Shown in pieces: positions 20,107-30,492 of a DNA stretch of 64,000 nt (positions within the stretch are counted from its first letter, which is position 1; each line of letters starts with the position of its first letter). Below the pieces are notes generated by a model, which was not told where the DNA came from, made no database searches, and worked only from the letters and a program-made list of their open reading frames with translations. Source of the stretch: Bradyrhizobium sp. CB3481 (lineage in GTDB: Bacteria > Pseudomonadota > Alphaproteobacteria > Rhizobiales > Xanthobacteraceae). Made by a program: the position numbers and the translations under genes. The DNA lies in the NCBI RefSeq assembly GCF_029714305.1, contig NZ_CP121647.1:5228501-5292500 (forward strand). The letters run 5' to 3'.

Positions 20107-21911
20107 TCAATTGGGGCCACAGCTCGGATTTTCAGTCAGAGGACACCTTTTTTGCTCTTGCGAGCTTCTCTTCAGAGAGCATTGCCGTACCGATGATGCC
20201 ATCGCTCTCCAATTGCGCGATCTCGGCATCCGATAGCCATAGAAGCGCTGATAAGTCTCTCTGTTACCTTGTCCAAGCGTCGGCGCCGATGTGCGGATCG
20301 CATAGGGCGATCTATCTTCGCGAATCGGCATCGAAGACTGCGGATGCAAGCCTATGAAGGCGCGTTCGATTTCCTGCTGATAGGCGCGCGCTCTGAGATG
20401 TCGATCCTTGAGCAGGTCAATGGCAGGCGTGCTACGCCGGCCGCAATCCTTGCATCCTGCAACTCGGACAATCTCTTTCGGTCACATCCTCGATGCCGCG
20501 GCGAGCTTCCGCAGATTTCAGCGATGCGTCCATGGCTCAGTCTGGCCGCCCAATGGGGATAGCAAGCCTCTGCCACATGTCGGCGTCCGTCGCGGTTACC
20601 ACGATCTAATTGTCCTCACCCGCACACCGGAAGCAGCCATGCGGCACGACTGCGTATGTCGATTGCCGTATCGTGTCGGCGGCATACCGCCGATCGAATG
20701 GAGGGTAATCCATAGCGCCACAAACGGCATCATGCATTCGATCCGCGCCAGAGTCGATACGGCCCTGACGAGATCAGACGTCTTCGCGTATTCGCGAAAG
20801 TCGGCTGCTCGCCGGGAGCCGGAACCTTGCCGTCCCGGCGCGGCGGCATCAATGTCAGCCGCTGCATCGAGCCCGCCGTCAGGCCCTCTTCTTCGCCAAG
20901 GAGGACGGGTACGATCGCGCCGCATTCCTCTTCTGCGCGTCCTGCAGCAGATCGGAAATTTCGGGTACCGGGACGATCGGGGATCTTGCCCTTCAGCCAT
21001 TACGCAAACCACTCCTGCGCTGTCTGCGTCTTCAGCTTCAGCATGAACTCTCGTTTCGATCGGATCCATGTGTTGCAGGCGATCGGCACCGAGGACGAGC
21101 GCCGGATCGTCACGCAACGGTCAGATCAAGCATGTCGCAGAAGACGTGCCATTGTGCCGGAGGGATTGTCGTGACGCCGAGCAAGCCCTTTTTGATTTCG
21201 TAGATGCCGGCCGGAACGTTCGGCCAGAAGCGGTTTAATGCCGATCCGGCGCATAACGTGGCCGCGCTCGAACGCCTCGAGCATCTGATATTCGCTGAGA
21301 GCGAGCTCGCTTCAAAATCACTGAGCGATCACGACCGTCTGGTCCCGGCGCCGTGCATGTCCGCAATCGCCGAGGAACCCGCGGCAGTGAAGCCCCACAG
21401 ACCGGCTAGGATACCCGTCTGGAATCCGGTGCGTGCAATGGCGGGCCCTCGGCCGGTCCAACCAGCTTGATAAGACCGGCGAGCTCGCGCACTGTCGAAT
21501 CGGGTGCGGCGGGTCCGGCATAAGGCCCCGCGCGGCCAAACCAGTTTGCTTCGAGGTAGACCAACCCAGGGCGCCGCCGCTGGATCGCGACGATATCAAT
21601 GGACGGGCAACCTGCGGAATCAACATCGCGGCCATCGACCAGAATGTCGCAATGCTCGATCAGTGCTGTCAGGCGCGTGAGTCGCGTCAGGGTGGATGGC
21701 ATCCATAATGATGCTAGACTTATTGAAGTTCAGGAACGCAAACCACGCGTTATGGCCCTGGGTGTAAGTGGTGCGCTACGGCGGAGTGGATCGCCTTCTG
21801 GCGGCTCGACCTTCTGAACATCGGCGCCGAAAATCGGCAAATAAACCGCGCGCAATAGTCGCCGCCGAGCTACCAATCTCGAGGACCCGGAGATGCGATA
21901 ACACTCCCATG
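20107..21911 (-). pseudogene. CaiB/BaiF CoA-transferase, decayed copy
   Basis: Related along its whole length to the intact gene at 51251-53689. The 5' end reads MGVLSHLRVLEIGSSAAT at 21911. Later pieces include TLIEHCDILVDGRDVDSAG, LVYLEANWFGRAGPYA and DDPALVLGADRLQHMDPIE, and finally IECMMPFVALWITLHSIGG with PPTRYGNRHTQS near 20700. Frames change repeatedly. Relative to the intact copy, about 700 bp covering the start of the second transferase domain are missing around 20780-20830. No functional product is expected. Confidence 0.85.
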
Positions 21912-22445
21912 GAGGGCTCCTTTTTGCAACCAGGCTGATGCTTCGGAATGTCACCTGCCACGCGACTCTAGCCTGTCGACATCGCAACCGCGAAGTTTCT
22001 TACCTGACCACGGTCCCGGTGGCTGTGATTGTCGGAAGGTGGCGGCAGTGTGATCGCATTGAGCCTTGATCCGACGTCCACCACCGATGACGACCAGGGA
22101 GACGAGCGATACGCCCATGCTGTTCGGCTGAGCCCTGCAACTTTTTTCTTGGTAGAGTATGCGGACAGATCGGCAACTTCATCCATTTCCTTGCGGAAAC
22201 CAGACCGCACGCAAGCGTCCCCACCCCACGCCGCCGAATTCGCTAGGCGACTACCCCGTGGCATAATAAGTAGGCATGAACACCGAACAGCGAGAGGATG
22301 CCGGCGGTTAACGTATCCGCATCCATCTCCTCCATGTTCACGCGCGACTTTATAACGGATCCGCGCGGCTTGAAAATCGAGCATTCCGCGAGCCCGAGCG
22401 AGTCCAGCATTGTGCCGTCGGCGGTCAAAAGCGATATGCATCCGC
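21912..22445. other. Unassigned, possibly decayed coding DNA
   Basis: A minus-strand reading (about 22440-22250) gives LTADGTMLDSLGLAECSIFK then NMEEMDADTLTAGILSLF, which looks coding, but it ends in a stop and I could not assign a family. The rest shows only overlapping short frames. It is likely the remnant of a gene once located between the SDR and CaiB genes. Confidence 0.35.
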
Positions 22446-23234
22446 TTAGGCGGCGAACTCGCCGCCCGTGATATCGATGGTTGCACCTGTGATAAAGCCC
22501 GCCATCGGCGAGGCCAGAAAGCTTGCGACGTGCGCCACTTCTTGAGCAGTTCCAAAACGGCCGACCGGAATCCTGCTGAGAGCGGAGCGGTTGACCGCGG
22601 CCTCGGGTGGTCCAGTCAGATCGCTGAGCACCCGCCCAGGAGCGATACAGTTGACTGTAATACCGTGTGGAGCGAGATCCCGCGCAGCAGCGCGGGTTAA
22701 TCCGACGAGTCCCGCCTTCGACGCGGCATAGTGCGGCCCTGCGATTATTGGCATGGCACGGCCCGCGAGTGACCCGATATTGATGATACGTCCATAGGCT
22801 TCCGCGATCATTGCTGGCGCCAAGAGCCGTATGAGACTGAAGGGACCGTTGAGATTGACATCGATGACCCGCGTCCACTCATCGAGGGATGTCTGCGAAA
22901 GCCAAGGTGCATCCTGGTCCACGCGCTTGGGGGAGATGCCTGCATTGTTCACCAAAACCGCTATCTCGCCCCAACGTGCCCGGATGCGCTCAAGAAATCC
23001 CTCCACCTCGTTGTGGCGCGTTACGTCGATCCTCTCAGCGTACAGACGCTCTTCTGGACGGTCGAGAATATTAAGCGCCCGCTCCACATGTTCTGCCCTT
23101 GTCGCCAGAAAAGCGACCTGATGCCCATCGGCCAAGAACCGGCGGACGATCTCGAGCCCAATCCCGCGTGCTCCTCCGGTCACGAGAGCAACGCGCCCAT
23201 CGCCTTGATGACTGACTTTTCGTGATTGCAGCAT
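22446..23234 (-). CDS. SDR-family oxidoreductase, FabG-like
   Basis: 262-residue classical short-chain dehydrogenase. NAD(P)-binding ALVTGGARGIGLEIV (about 15-29), VLVNNAGISPKRV (structural NNAG), catalytic Ser in IINIGSLAGRAM, and the Tyr-x-x-x-Lys pair in GPHYAASKAGLVGLTRA. The Pro-Gly after the active site (APGRV) and the C-terminal GATIDITGGEF are typical of 3-oxoacyl-ACP reductase-like members. An Arg follows the Gly motif (ATRAEH), which leans towards NADP. The gene is intact and sits between the CaiB pseudogene and the alpha-oxoamine synthase on the same strand, so a shared pathway is plausible. Confidence 0.9.
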   Translation of the reverse strand: MLQSRKVSHQGDGRVALVTGGARGIGLEIVRRFLADGHQVAFLATRAEHVERALNILDRPEERLYAERIDVTRHNEVEGFLERIRARWGEIAVLVNNAGISPKRVDQDAPWLSQTSLDEWTRVIDVNLNGPFSLIRLLAPAMIAEAYGRIINIGSLAGRAMPIIAGPHYAASKAGLVGLTRAAARDLAPHGITVNCIAPGRVLSDLTGPPEAAVNRSALSRIPVGRFGTAQEVAHVASFLASPMAGFITGATIDITGGEFAA

Positions 23235-23313
23235 GATCGTGAACCTATCGTAAATGGCACGGAAAGCCGATCCACAGCACCGGGACGAACAGGAGGGTAC
23301 GGCTCAGGAGGAG

Positions 23314-23829
23314 CTATCGTAGTTGTGTTGCATCATGCTGCAAACAGGACCGGGTTTTCGCGCCTGGCGTGCAAACATTTGCGTGGAGGACGTTGACTCC
23401 GCGGCAGCCGGACCAGTGAGTTTGCGATCGACAATGCCAAACGTTCCAGCGCAGGACGAAGCTTGAGCATGTCGGCGAGTCCTGCTGGCCGGAGCGGTAC
23501 AAGCTCTCCTGATTTGCGCGTAGCACCTTCGCTGAAACGATCGACGAAAGCACATCGCGAACCGGCGTGATATTAATCTCGAGGTCTTGCGCCAATGTCC
23601 CAGACGCGGGATGTTTTCTCAGGGCGCACTGACCGAAAATGACGTGTCTCAGTCGACCATAGGCGCGCTCTCTATGTGCATTCATGCTTGCGTACGGACG
23701 CGCCAAGGACGTTGGTTTCATCGATCCGGAGATGCCTTCAAAGTCGAAGAATGGATCAAATATTGACGAGCTTTCATCCTTCTTGTCCGGATGAGACGAC
23801 AGCAACTTGGTCGCACCGGGCAGCTGCAT
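23314..23829 (-). pseudogene. GntR-family regulator remnant
   Basis: The winged-helix half is recognisable: RERAYGRLRHVIFGQCALRK, then GTLAQDLEINITPVRDVLSS and IVSAKVLRANQE, matching the GntR N-terminal domain (LAxxLxxxxTPVRxAL). The expected ligand-binding C-terminal domain (FCD or similar) is missing; after residue 110 the reading loses coding character. It lies directly downstream of the alpha-oxoamine synthase, so it may once have controlled this block. Confidence 0.65.
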
Positions 23830-23854
23830 GAACTCCCTCTACTGAATCATCCTA

Positions 23855-25132
23855 TCACCTCAGAGGGTAGGGCTTGCCGGTTGTTTCGTCGATCTTTTCC
23901 AAGATGCAGCCGCACAGCCGCTCTATATCGTGGTCTTCATGATCCGCCGTAATGCACATCCGAATCCCTGCCCTTCCTTGCGCGACAGTCGGAAAAAACG
24001 TAACGGAAGTATAGAAGCCGGACTCTAGAAGCTCTTTGGCGATTGCAATCGCGTTGGTTTCGGATCCGATCGCGATCATTCTGATAGGAAATGGATTGCC
24101 CTGCTCCGCGGTCGCGACACGACGATCAAAGATCTTGATCCGTTGCGCCAATCGCTGCTGCCGCTCGCCGAGTTCTGCCGATCGGTGAATCTTGCACGAG
24201 CCAAGTGCCGCGCCCACCGCCGCCAGATTGGGAGCCACCGAGAACGCATATGGAATGGAGTACCGTCGAAACAGAGCCTCCTGTTCGGCTGTTCCGAGCA
24301 TCAACATGCCTCCCGATGCCCCGAATCCCTTGGCCAGTGAAGCTACTATGATCGTGCGATCACCCAGGACTTGCGGAAACTGAGAGCGAGCAAATCCCTC
24401 ACCTTGGCGTCCGAACAGCGATATGCCGTGAGCATCGTCGATATAGAGAAAGAGCCCATGGCGTTCCTGGAGCTGGCGCAGTTCCTTGACAGGTGAATTC
24501 CCTCCCATCGAGTAAACACCGTCGCATACGTAGGCGACCACCGGGTGTTCGCGGCACAAGCGTTCAAGAGCCTCGATATCGTTGTGCGGAATCGTTTCCA
24601 CCCGCGTTTCATCAGCGATTACCGGCTTGTGATAGGCTAGCGATATGTGAGAAAGGCGATCGAATACGACAACCGGCTTCCTTCCACCCGTCAATTGGCC
24701 AGAAGCAAGCAGAGGCATCGCGCCTAGATTGGCGAGCATGACGGTGGAAAAGGCGATTACACGTGCGCAGAACATCTCCGACAGGGTCGCTTCAAGCTCT
24801 GCCAGAAGATCGAAATTGAGGCGCGTTCGTGCGCATGACCAGTGTAATGACTGATGCGCCTCAATCGCGTCGATCGCGCCAGCGACAATCACCGGATGAT
24901 TGTCGAGGCCCAAGTAGGAGCATCGCACGAAATCAATTATCTCCGGTCGGTTGTCAAGCGGGCCGTCTCCCAACGAAAACTTGCGTCCGGTCGTGGAACG
25001 TCCCTGGACGGCCATGAGACCAGCCGCGTGGGCTGCATCGAAATATGGGCGGCTCTTGTTGACCATGTAGGCGGTGTTCCGAAAATGTCCGGCGGGCCGG
25101 CCACCATCGGAGAGCGGATTCCGCTGTCGCAT
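23855..25132 (-). CDS. Alpha-oxoamine synthase-family aminotransferase (BioF/KBL-like)
   Basis: 425 residues; ggag six bases before the ATG at 25132 supports the start. Enzymes of this PLP family condense an amino acid with an acyl-CoA with loss of CO2 (BioF, KBL, serine palmitoyltransferase, CqsA). Seen here: FVRCSYLGLDNHPVIVAGAI, FSTVMLANLGAMPLLASGQL, VAYVCDGVYSMGGNSPVKEL, LFLYIDDAHGISLFGRQGEG (PLP Asp and His) and IIVASLAKGFGASGGMLML (Schiff-base Lys). A biotin role is not supported because no other bio gene is near. With the adjacent SDR it resembles the condensing and reducing steps of small signalling or secondary metabolites; that is inference. Confidence 0.85.
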   Translation of the reverse strand: MRQRNPLSDGGRPAGHFRNTAYMVNKSRPYFDAAHAAGLMAVQGRSTTGRKFSLGDGPLDNRPEIIDFVRCSYLGLDNHPVIVAGAIDAIEAHQSLHWSCARTRLNFDLLAELEATLSEMFCARVIAFSTVMLANLGAMPLLASGQLTGGRKPVVVFDRLSHISLAYHKPVIADETRVETIPHNDIEALERLCREHPVVAYVCDGVYSMGGNSPVKELRQLQERHGLFLYIDDAHGISLFGRQGEGFARSQFPQVLGDRTIIVASLAKGFGASGGMLMLGTAEQEALFRRYSIPYAFSVAPNLAAVGAALGSCKIHRSAELGERQQRLAQRIKIFDRRVATAEQGNPFPIRMIAIGSETNAIAIAKELLESGFYTSVTFFPTVAQGRAGIRMCITADHEDHDIERLCGCILEKIDETTGKPYPLR

Positions 25133-25917
25133 TTCATTCTCCGTTCCATCTTCCGAGCACGCGTATCCGAGCGTTCAGCTGAGCGGGACATGACAGGCGC
25201 CTTGGCGATACCGGGCCGCACCGAAGGTGCCATACAAATCCTACGGGCCGCTCGATCGTCCCCTTGTTCAAACATACTTAACAACTGGGGACGCCGGTTG
25301 GGCAGCTACCAAATCCGATAGCTAGAGCGCAACAGAATGAGGTAAGATGCGCTAATGTTGGAGCCGCTTCGCTGTGACGATTAGCGATGAATGAGATGCC
25401 CGATCAACGCTTGGCCTGGCCGGCGCAGCCCTTTATAGATGCGGCGCACAGGTCGGTGCGATGCTCAGGAGATGCGATCACAATGTTCACGGAGGAGCCT
25501 GCGAGGGACACCACACGAATAAGCAATCTTTCCGCGCTCTTCATGTGCTCTAAACACTTGCGCGCTTGCGGCAAACGCGCTTCAAATTTCCTCAACCTTT
25601 CCGATCCAGCCGCACGCAAGATAGGTGAACCGAAGACCGATCAAGCAGCGGAGGCGTAGCGGCACACTTCCCCGAGCTTGAACCGGACGCTATAACCGCC
25701 GGTCTGATGTCCATTCGATATTGCCTGTCGGCTTGCCGACCATGAGCGGCACGTGGCGATGACGGTATGTACAACATCCACGATTTACGCGTTCTTCTCC
25801 GTGTGGACGGACGACCTGGCTTGCGCCGTCCACGCTGGCCGATGATGGATCGCGACGGCAATGCCGCGTAGCCGTTACTGCTGTCTCCATTCTATGGCGA
25901 TGCACAAAACTTGCTGT
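25133..25917. other. No clearly supported gene
   Basis: Upstream spacer of the alpha-oxoamine synthase. A minus-strand stretch at about 25619-25430 reads LRKFEARLPQARKCLEHMKS then LLIRVVSLAGSSVNIVI, faintly like the C-terminal half of an Lrp/AsnC regulator, but there is no start or DNA-binding part. Not called. Confidence 0.4.
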
Positions 25918-26499
25918 GGTCAAACTACCAACGCTAGTGATTGATCAAGATGACATCTCATGGCAACGATAGGCTGACAACCGGGTGGCGGGTCACACGT
26001 CACTTGCAAGAATTCGGCATGCAACATCAACCTCACTCTGTTCTCGCCAACCGCGCTGATCCACGTGCTGGCTCCTCGCCCGCAGAAGTGCTCCGCGCCC
26101 AGGTCTGCTCGAGCAGCAACCGGCGTGTCGATTGCCCTCTCTTTCGGCTACTGATATCCAAGGAGGCTTCACGGAGCCAGCTCGTCGCTGTAGTTGAGCG
26201 GGTCGCGGACTCGACGGTACCGCCTTTACTTCTTGACTGGTGACAGCGGTTTCGGGGATTTCAACAGAGCGCCTCCTGGAACGCAAGCTCTTCGTGGAGC
26301 TGCCGGTGTCGCGCTTGAGGACAGCTGTTTTCCAAAGTTAGCTCATTCGTTGGCGAGCTGCATCCCCTCGCCGATATCGACGAGTTCTCCGGCCGGCCGC
26401 GCACCGTGAAAGATACCGTCGCAGACGACGTGGCCCTCGTGGCGCGGATCGAACCGCTGATCGCCGGCCATGGAATGGACGAAGCACTCCTACGTGCTA

Positions 26500-27544
26500 G
26501 AGCGTGATGGCATTAGGTTCGATAGCCTGAATTTTTGAGGTAGTTGGCACATTCTTCTGAAGTGAAGGCGTCGAGTGCGTGGCCGACTGCGGTACAGACG
26601 GCCTCGACGGTTCGCGCGGCAGCTTTACGAACCAAGTGCTTTAGCTTGGCAAAGACCTGCTCGATCGGGTTCAGGTCGGGCGAGTATTTTGGCAGGAAGA
26701 AGAGTTTGGCGCCGACCGAACGGATGAGCTGGCGAACCGCCTTGCTCCTGTGGCTGCCGAGGTTATCCAGGACGACGATGTCGCCGGGCTGAAGGGTCGG
26801 CAGGAGAACCTTCTCGATATAGGTGCGGAAGCTCACGCCATCGATCGGCCCCTCGATGAACCATGGCGCATCGATCCGGTCATGGCGCAGGGCCGCCAGG
26901 AAGGTCATGGTCTTCCAGCGGCCGTGAGGAACTTTGGCGTGAAGTCGGTGTCCGCGCGGCGCCCATCCCCGCAAGGGGGCCATATCGGTCCTGGTCCAGG
27001 TCTCGTCGATGAAGACCAGCCGCTCAGCTTCGACGCGACCTTGATACTTTGCCCACTGGGCTCGCCGCCGCGCCACCTCGGGACGATCGCGTTCGCCAGC
27101 CGCCACGCTTTTTTTTGAAGCTGAGCTTCGCGGCATGCACGAAGTCCCACACCGAGTGGTAGTCGACCTTCAGGCCACGACCGGCCAGCTCGGCAACGAG
27201 CCCCCGTATAGTGAAATCGCCGTCCTTGATCCGTTGTGACAGCCAGACCGCGTGCTCGCCCGAAATTGCCTTCGGCTTGTAGCCGCCGATCTGGCCAGGC
27301 TCAACGCTGCCGGTCTCATCGACCCGCTTCATCCAACCGATGGCTGTGCTGATCGCCACCCCAAACTGCTTGGCGGCCTGATTGCGGGACATCCCGCTCT
27401 CAATGGCCGCCACCACGCGCTTGCGAAGATCCAGAGAGTACGGCTTGCCCATCCATGCTGGCCTCCAATCCAGTCAGCATGGTGAATCAGAAACACACTG
27501 ATTTGGGAATCCCAAATCGATTCAGACTAACCCCATCCCGCTTT
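26500..27544 (-). mobile_element. IS630-family element inserted in PEP mutase copy 2
   Basis: 1045 bp, flanked by TA at 26498-26499 and 27545-27546, as expected for IS630/Tc1 elements. Termini: agcgtgatggcattag at the left, and agcgggatggggttag as the reverse complement of the right end. Removing it and one TA restores the PEP mutase reading LRASAYA across the junction. Confidence 0.9.
26513..27452 (-). pseudogene. IS630-family transposase in two frames
   Basis: The N-terminal frame from the ATG at 27452 gives KPYSLDLRKRVVAAIESG and NQAAKQFGVAISTAIGWMKR (paired helix-turn-helix). The second frame carries the catalytic domain: LVFIDETWTRTDMAPLRGW (first Asp), GDIVVLDNLGSHRSKAVRQL (second Asp) and YSPDLNPIEQVFAKLKHLVR (Glu). 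The frames part at a run of eight A residues (complement of 27109-27116). Seven A residues would give one continuous protein (LSFKKSVAAGERDRP). The run may allow slippage and some full-length product, or it may simply be a mutation or sequencing error. Confidence 0.85.
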
Positions 27545-28157
27545 TAGCGCTTATGCCGGTACGGGAGCTGACGCGATCCTCATTCACCCGCGTAAGATCA
27601 CCGCCGACGAGATCCTCTCGTTCGCGAGTTCCTTGCAGAACTGACGGCCCGTCGTAATCATTTCAACGAAATACTATCGAACACCAGGTCTCAACGTACC
27701 CTGTGACGGAATCTTCACAGTGATCTGGGCCAACCACTCGATGCGAGCTGCAATGGCGGCAATGCAGCATGTCTGCGGCCGTATTATCGCTGAGGAACGC
27801 GTTGCTGGAATTGAGCCACACATCGCGACGCTCGACGATGACTTCGATTTGTTGAGGGGTACGTCGAACTCGCCCGACCGGAAGCGCGATCTCTCCATTC
27901 CCCTGATCTACGGCAATAGCTTTCTTATCCACACAGCAACATATTCGTTCTCCACTGGCTTCTGTCATGCACCGTCTTCCCTGCCCTCTCACAGCACATT
28001 TATTTGGCGACGAACAGCCACGAGCTGATTCATCTTTTGCTGACCGACCGATGAGGACCATAATTTGGCTCTTTTGATCCGTGGGGTCGCAATTATGAAC
28101 TCGGTGGCATCACGCGGCCGCAACAACCATCGTCGATTCCGTCCTGCGCGATCTCGC

Positions 28158-28835
28158 GGTCAGACGGGCGACCATGGATGCAGGCTACGCCTATGCTAAG
28201 GTTTTCCGGGCATTGGAGGACCGCCAGATCGATGCCGTTGTACCGGCCAAGGCCTACCGGCAACCTGGCAAGGTCATACCGACGCGGCGCTTTATGCTCG
28301 ATGCCAAGCACAACCTGGTGCGCTGTCCAACTGGCAAGATCCTGCGGCCCAAGGAAAAGGGTGCAACGGGGCTCTTTGCAACACTTCCATGCGAGCCGCA
28401 AAGATTGTTGGGCCTGTTCCCTGCGACCGCATTGCGTGAGCCCCTGCCGCCATGCGCGTGTGGTCATGTTCAACATGGACCACCCGTCGTTACTGAGAGT
28501 ACGGCGCAAGACGCTCAGATGGAGGAGCATGAACACCATCTCTATCGGCATCATCGTTGGCGAGTCGAGGGCGTACATGGCGAAGCCAAGACTTGGCACG
28601 GTCTCGGTCGCACCCTACGCCGTGGCAGAGACAACATGCGTATCCAGGCTTTCCTGACTGCCGCTACTGTCAATCTGAAGAGGTTGGCCGCAGCCGGCTT
28701 AACCATCCTGCTCGTGTTCGCTTCCCACCTTAACGATCGGATTCAAGGATCGCCCCAACCTGATGCCCGCCAGCGGCGCGTCCGGAATTTGGAAGGAAGC
28801 GAGTCAATCGAAAATACGGGCTTCTTCAACAACCC
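28158..28835 (+). pseudogene. IS1182 remnant (3' part of transposase and right end)
   Basis: The sequence from gcgaccatggatgcaggcta onward matches 12520-13187 of the complete copy: TMDAGYAYAKVFRALEDRQI, then IPTRRFMLDAKHNLVRCPTG and HRWRVEGVHGEAKTWHG. It ends in the same terminus (gggcttcttcaacaaccc) at 28835. The 5' half and left terminus are missing. Relative to the complete copy it has a frameshift around 28350. It abuts PEP mutase copy 2 on the left and IS256 copy 2 on the right. Confidence 0.85.
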
Positions 28836-29673
28836 ACGATGCCGGTCTGCACCACAGTCTGCGGATAGACGAGGCGATCGCCTCGGGAAAGCCCTTTAGC
28901 CCATCGACCACCGCGATCAGGATATCGTTGACGCCACGCGTCTTCAAATCGTTGATGACCTTGAGCCAGAATTTGGCGCCTTCGGTTTGCTCGATCCACA
29001 GGCCGAGAACCTCCTTCTCGCCGTCAGGATTGAGCGCCAGCGCGACATAGACCGCCTTGTTCTTGACCATGCCTTCATCGCGAATCTTGACCCGTAGCGC
29101 GTCGAAAAACACCACCGGATAGACCGGGTCGAGCGGACGGCTTTGCCATTCGCGGACCTCATCGAGAACTGCGTCAGTCACCCGGCTGATCAAATCCGGC
29201 GAGACTTCGGCCCCATAAAGTTCCGATAAATGCCCCTGGATCTCGCGTACCGTCATGCCGCGCGCGTAGAGGCTCAGGATTTTGTCGTCGAAGCCGTCGA
29301 AACGGGTCTGGCCCTTGGCGATCAAGAACGGCTCAAAGCTGCCGGCCCGGTCGCGTGGCACCGCGATCTCGATCTCGCGTCCTCGGTCAGGATCGTCTCC
29401 GCGCTCGTCCCGTTGCGGCTATTGCCGCTGCCGCGGCCGGCCGGGTGTTCTCGTACCTGAGATGATTGCTCAGCTCCGCACCAAGCGCCCGCTCAATCAG
29501 GGCCTTCTTCAGCTGTTTCAAAAATCAGTCCTCTCTTGTCAGGTGTTCAGGCTTCTCATACTTAGCAAGCAGTTGATCCAGCAGTTCAGGTGTAATCGTC
29601 GTGTCGGCGTCATGTGAATCCTTGGTAAGGTAAAACTCACACAAACCTGCCTACACATTCTTCTGACACCCTC
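28836..29673 (-). pseudogene. IS256 remnant, copy 2 (5' part of transposase)
   Basis: Left terminus gagggtgtcag (complement ending at 29673), then the transposase N-terminal half. Frames break near 29510 and 29390, then run [38 protein letters not shown] and [18 protein letters not shown]. It stops at the same codons as copy 1 (VVQTGIV), where an IS1182 terminus follows directly. The 3' half of the IS256 is not present nearby. Confidence 0.85.
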
Positions 29674-29786
29674 CGCCCCATATCAAAAGGAGCCCGTCTC
29701 AACCTAACAGCCCTAAAGCAGCCGAGAGACGCGTCATTCCCGTACCGAAACCGCGTGCATGAATCGAACTAGCGAGATGAGGTTTA

Positions 29787-29960
29787 TCAAGGCCGCGACC
29801 GAAAGACATGGAAAGACTTCGCCTCGTAACCCGTGAGATAACAGATATTTGATGGTTCGCTCATCGGCAGCGTATCCATCTCGCGCCATTCCATCTCCTG
29901 GATCAAGACAATGCGACGGGCGATTCCTAGATCGGACGGCATTCCGTCTCCGGTCAGGTT
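29787..29960 (-). pseudogene. M24/creatinase-family N-terminal fragment
   Basis: A short minus-strand stretch reads MEWREMDTLPMSEPSNICYL then TGYEAKSFHVFRS, matching the N-terminal creatinase domain (REIDALLVSxxSNxxYLTGY). The intact relative at 59820-60989 has KREIDALIVNNSSNITYLTG. No catalytic domain follows, so this is a truncated relic. Confidence 0.6.
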
Positions 29961-30492
29961 CATAACATCATTCCCTTTTTTCGGCGAACCGTTGCTGCCA
30001 AACGGCTGTCGTCCCCCCGCGTAAGCCCATAGCCACGCCGTTTGCATCTTGCCGAATCAAAGGTCCTCTCATCGGCGAAGATCCGCTCACCCTGTTTGAT
30101 CTTATCCAGCACGTAGTCGGCGAGCCGCTGCAACTCGAAGCCGACATTTCCCGTCCGTTGCGCCATCAACGATCGCGAGCGCAAATCACATCCTGCTGGT
30201 AGAAGGGTTATCGGTAGGTTCCAAGCGCTCGGGCAACGCCGGGCTCCTGGATTACCGGCATTTCACCGCATCCAGGCCCCCCTCCAACACCGCCAGCGCT
30301 CATCACCAGCAGCATGACCATCGTCACTCGCGGTGCGCGCTAGCCAGCATCTTCCGCACGCGCTCGGCCGCACCAAGCGACTATATACAGCCCCACTCCG
30401 TTGAGGCGAAATCACCCGCCTACCCGCCGCTGATCACGGGTCCCACCCGCACCCCGACCACTGCGCCCGCTCAGGCATAAATTTTCACGCTT
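29961..30492. other. No supported gene
   Basis: Mostly short frames. One minus-strand stretch near 30130-30060 (NVGFELQRLADYVLDKIKQG) looks coding but has no recognised family and may extend the neighbouring relic. Confidence 0.4.

Larger units (their letters stand above)
25918..28157 (+). pseudogene. Phosphoenolpyruvate mutase remnant, copy 2, split by an IS630
   Basis: Same leader as copy 1 (ctaccaacgctagtgattga near 25927), then MQHQPHSVLANRADPRAG. PEP mutase pieces before the insertion: SQLVAVVERVADSTV near 26175, GVALEDSCFPKLAHSLAS near 26305, ADIDEF and VARIEPLIAGHGMDEALLRA ending at 26499. After the IS630, from 27545: YAGTGADAILIHPRKITADE, then ANHSMRAAMAAMQHVCGRII and IEPHIATLDDDFDL. 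Several frameshifts and an internal deletion (the LSFLMEAH block is missing) show it was dead apart from the insertion. Similarity to copy 1 continues to 28157, where IS1182 sequence takes over. Confidence 0.8.

Noticed and set aside
23855..25132. Biotin synthesis gene bioF
   Set aside because: Family-level match only; no bioA, bioB or bioD nearby and the neighbours point to other chemistry.
27109..27116. Programmed ribosomal frameshift in the IS630 transposase
   Set aside because: The run of eight A residues could slip, but related transposases of this type are single-frame and seven A residues restore it, so a simple insertion is the more economical reading.
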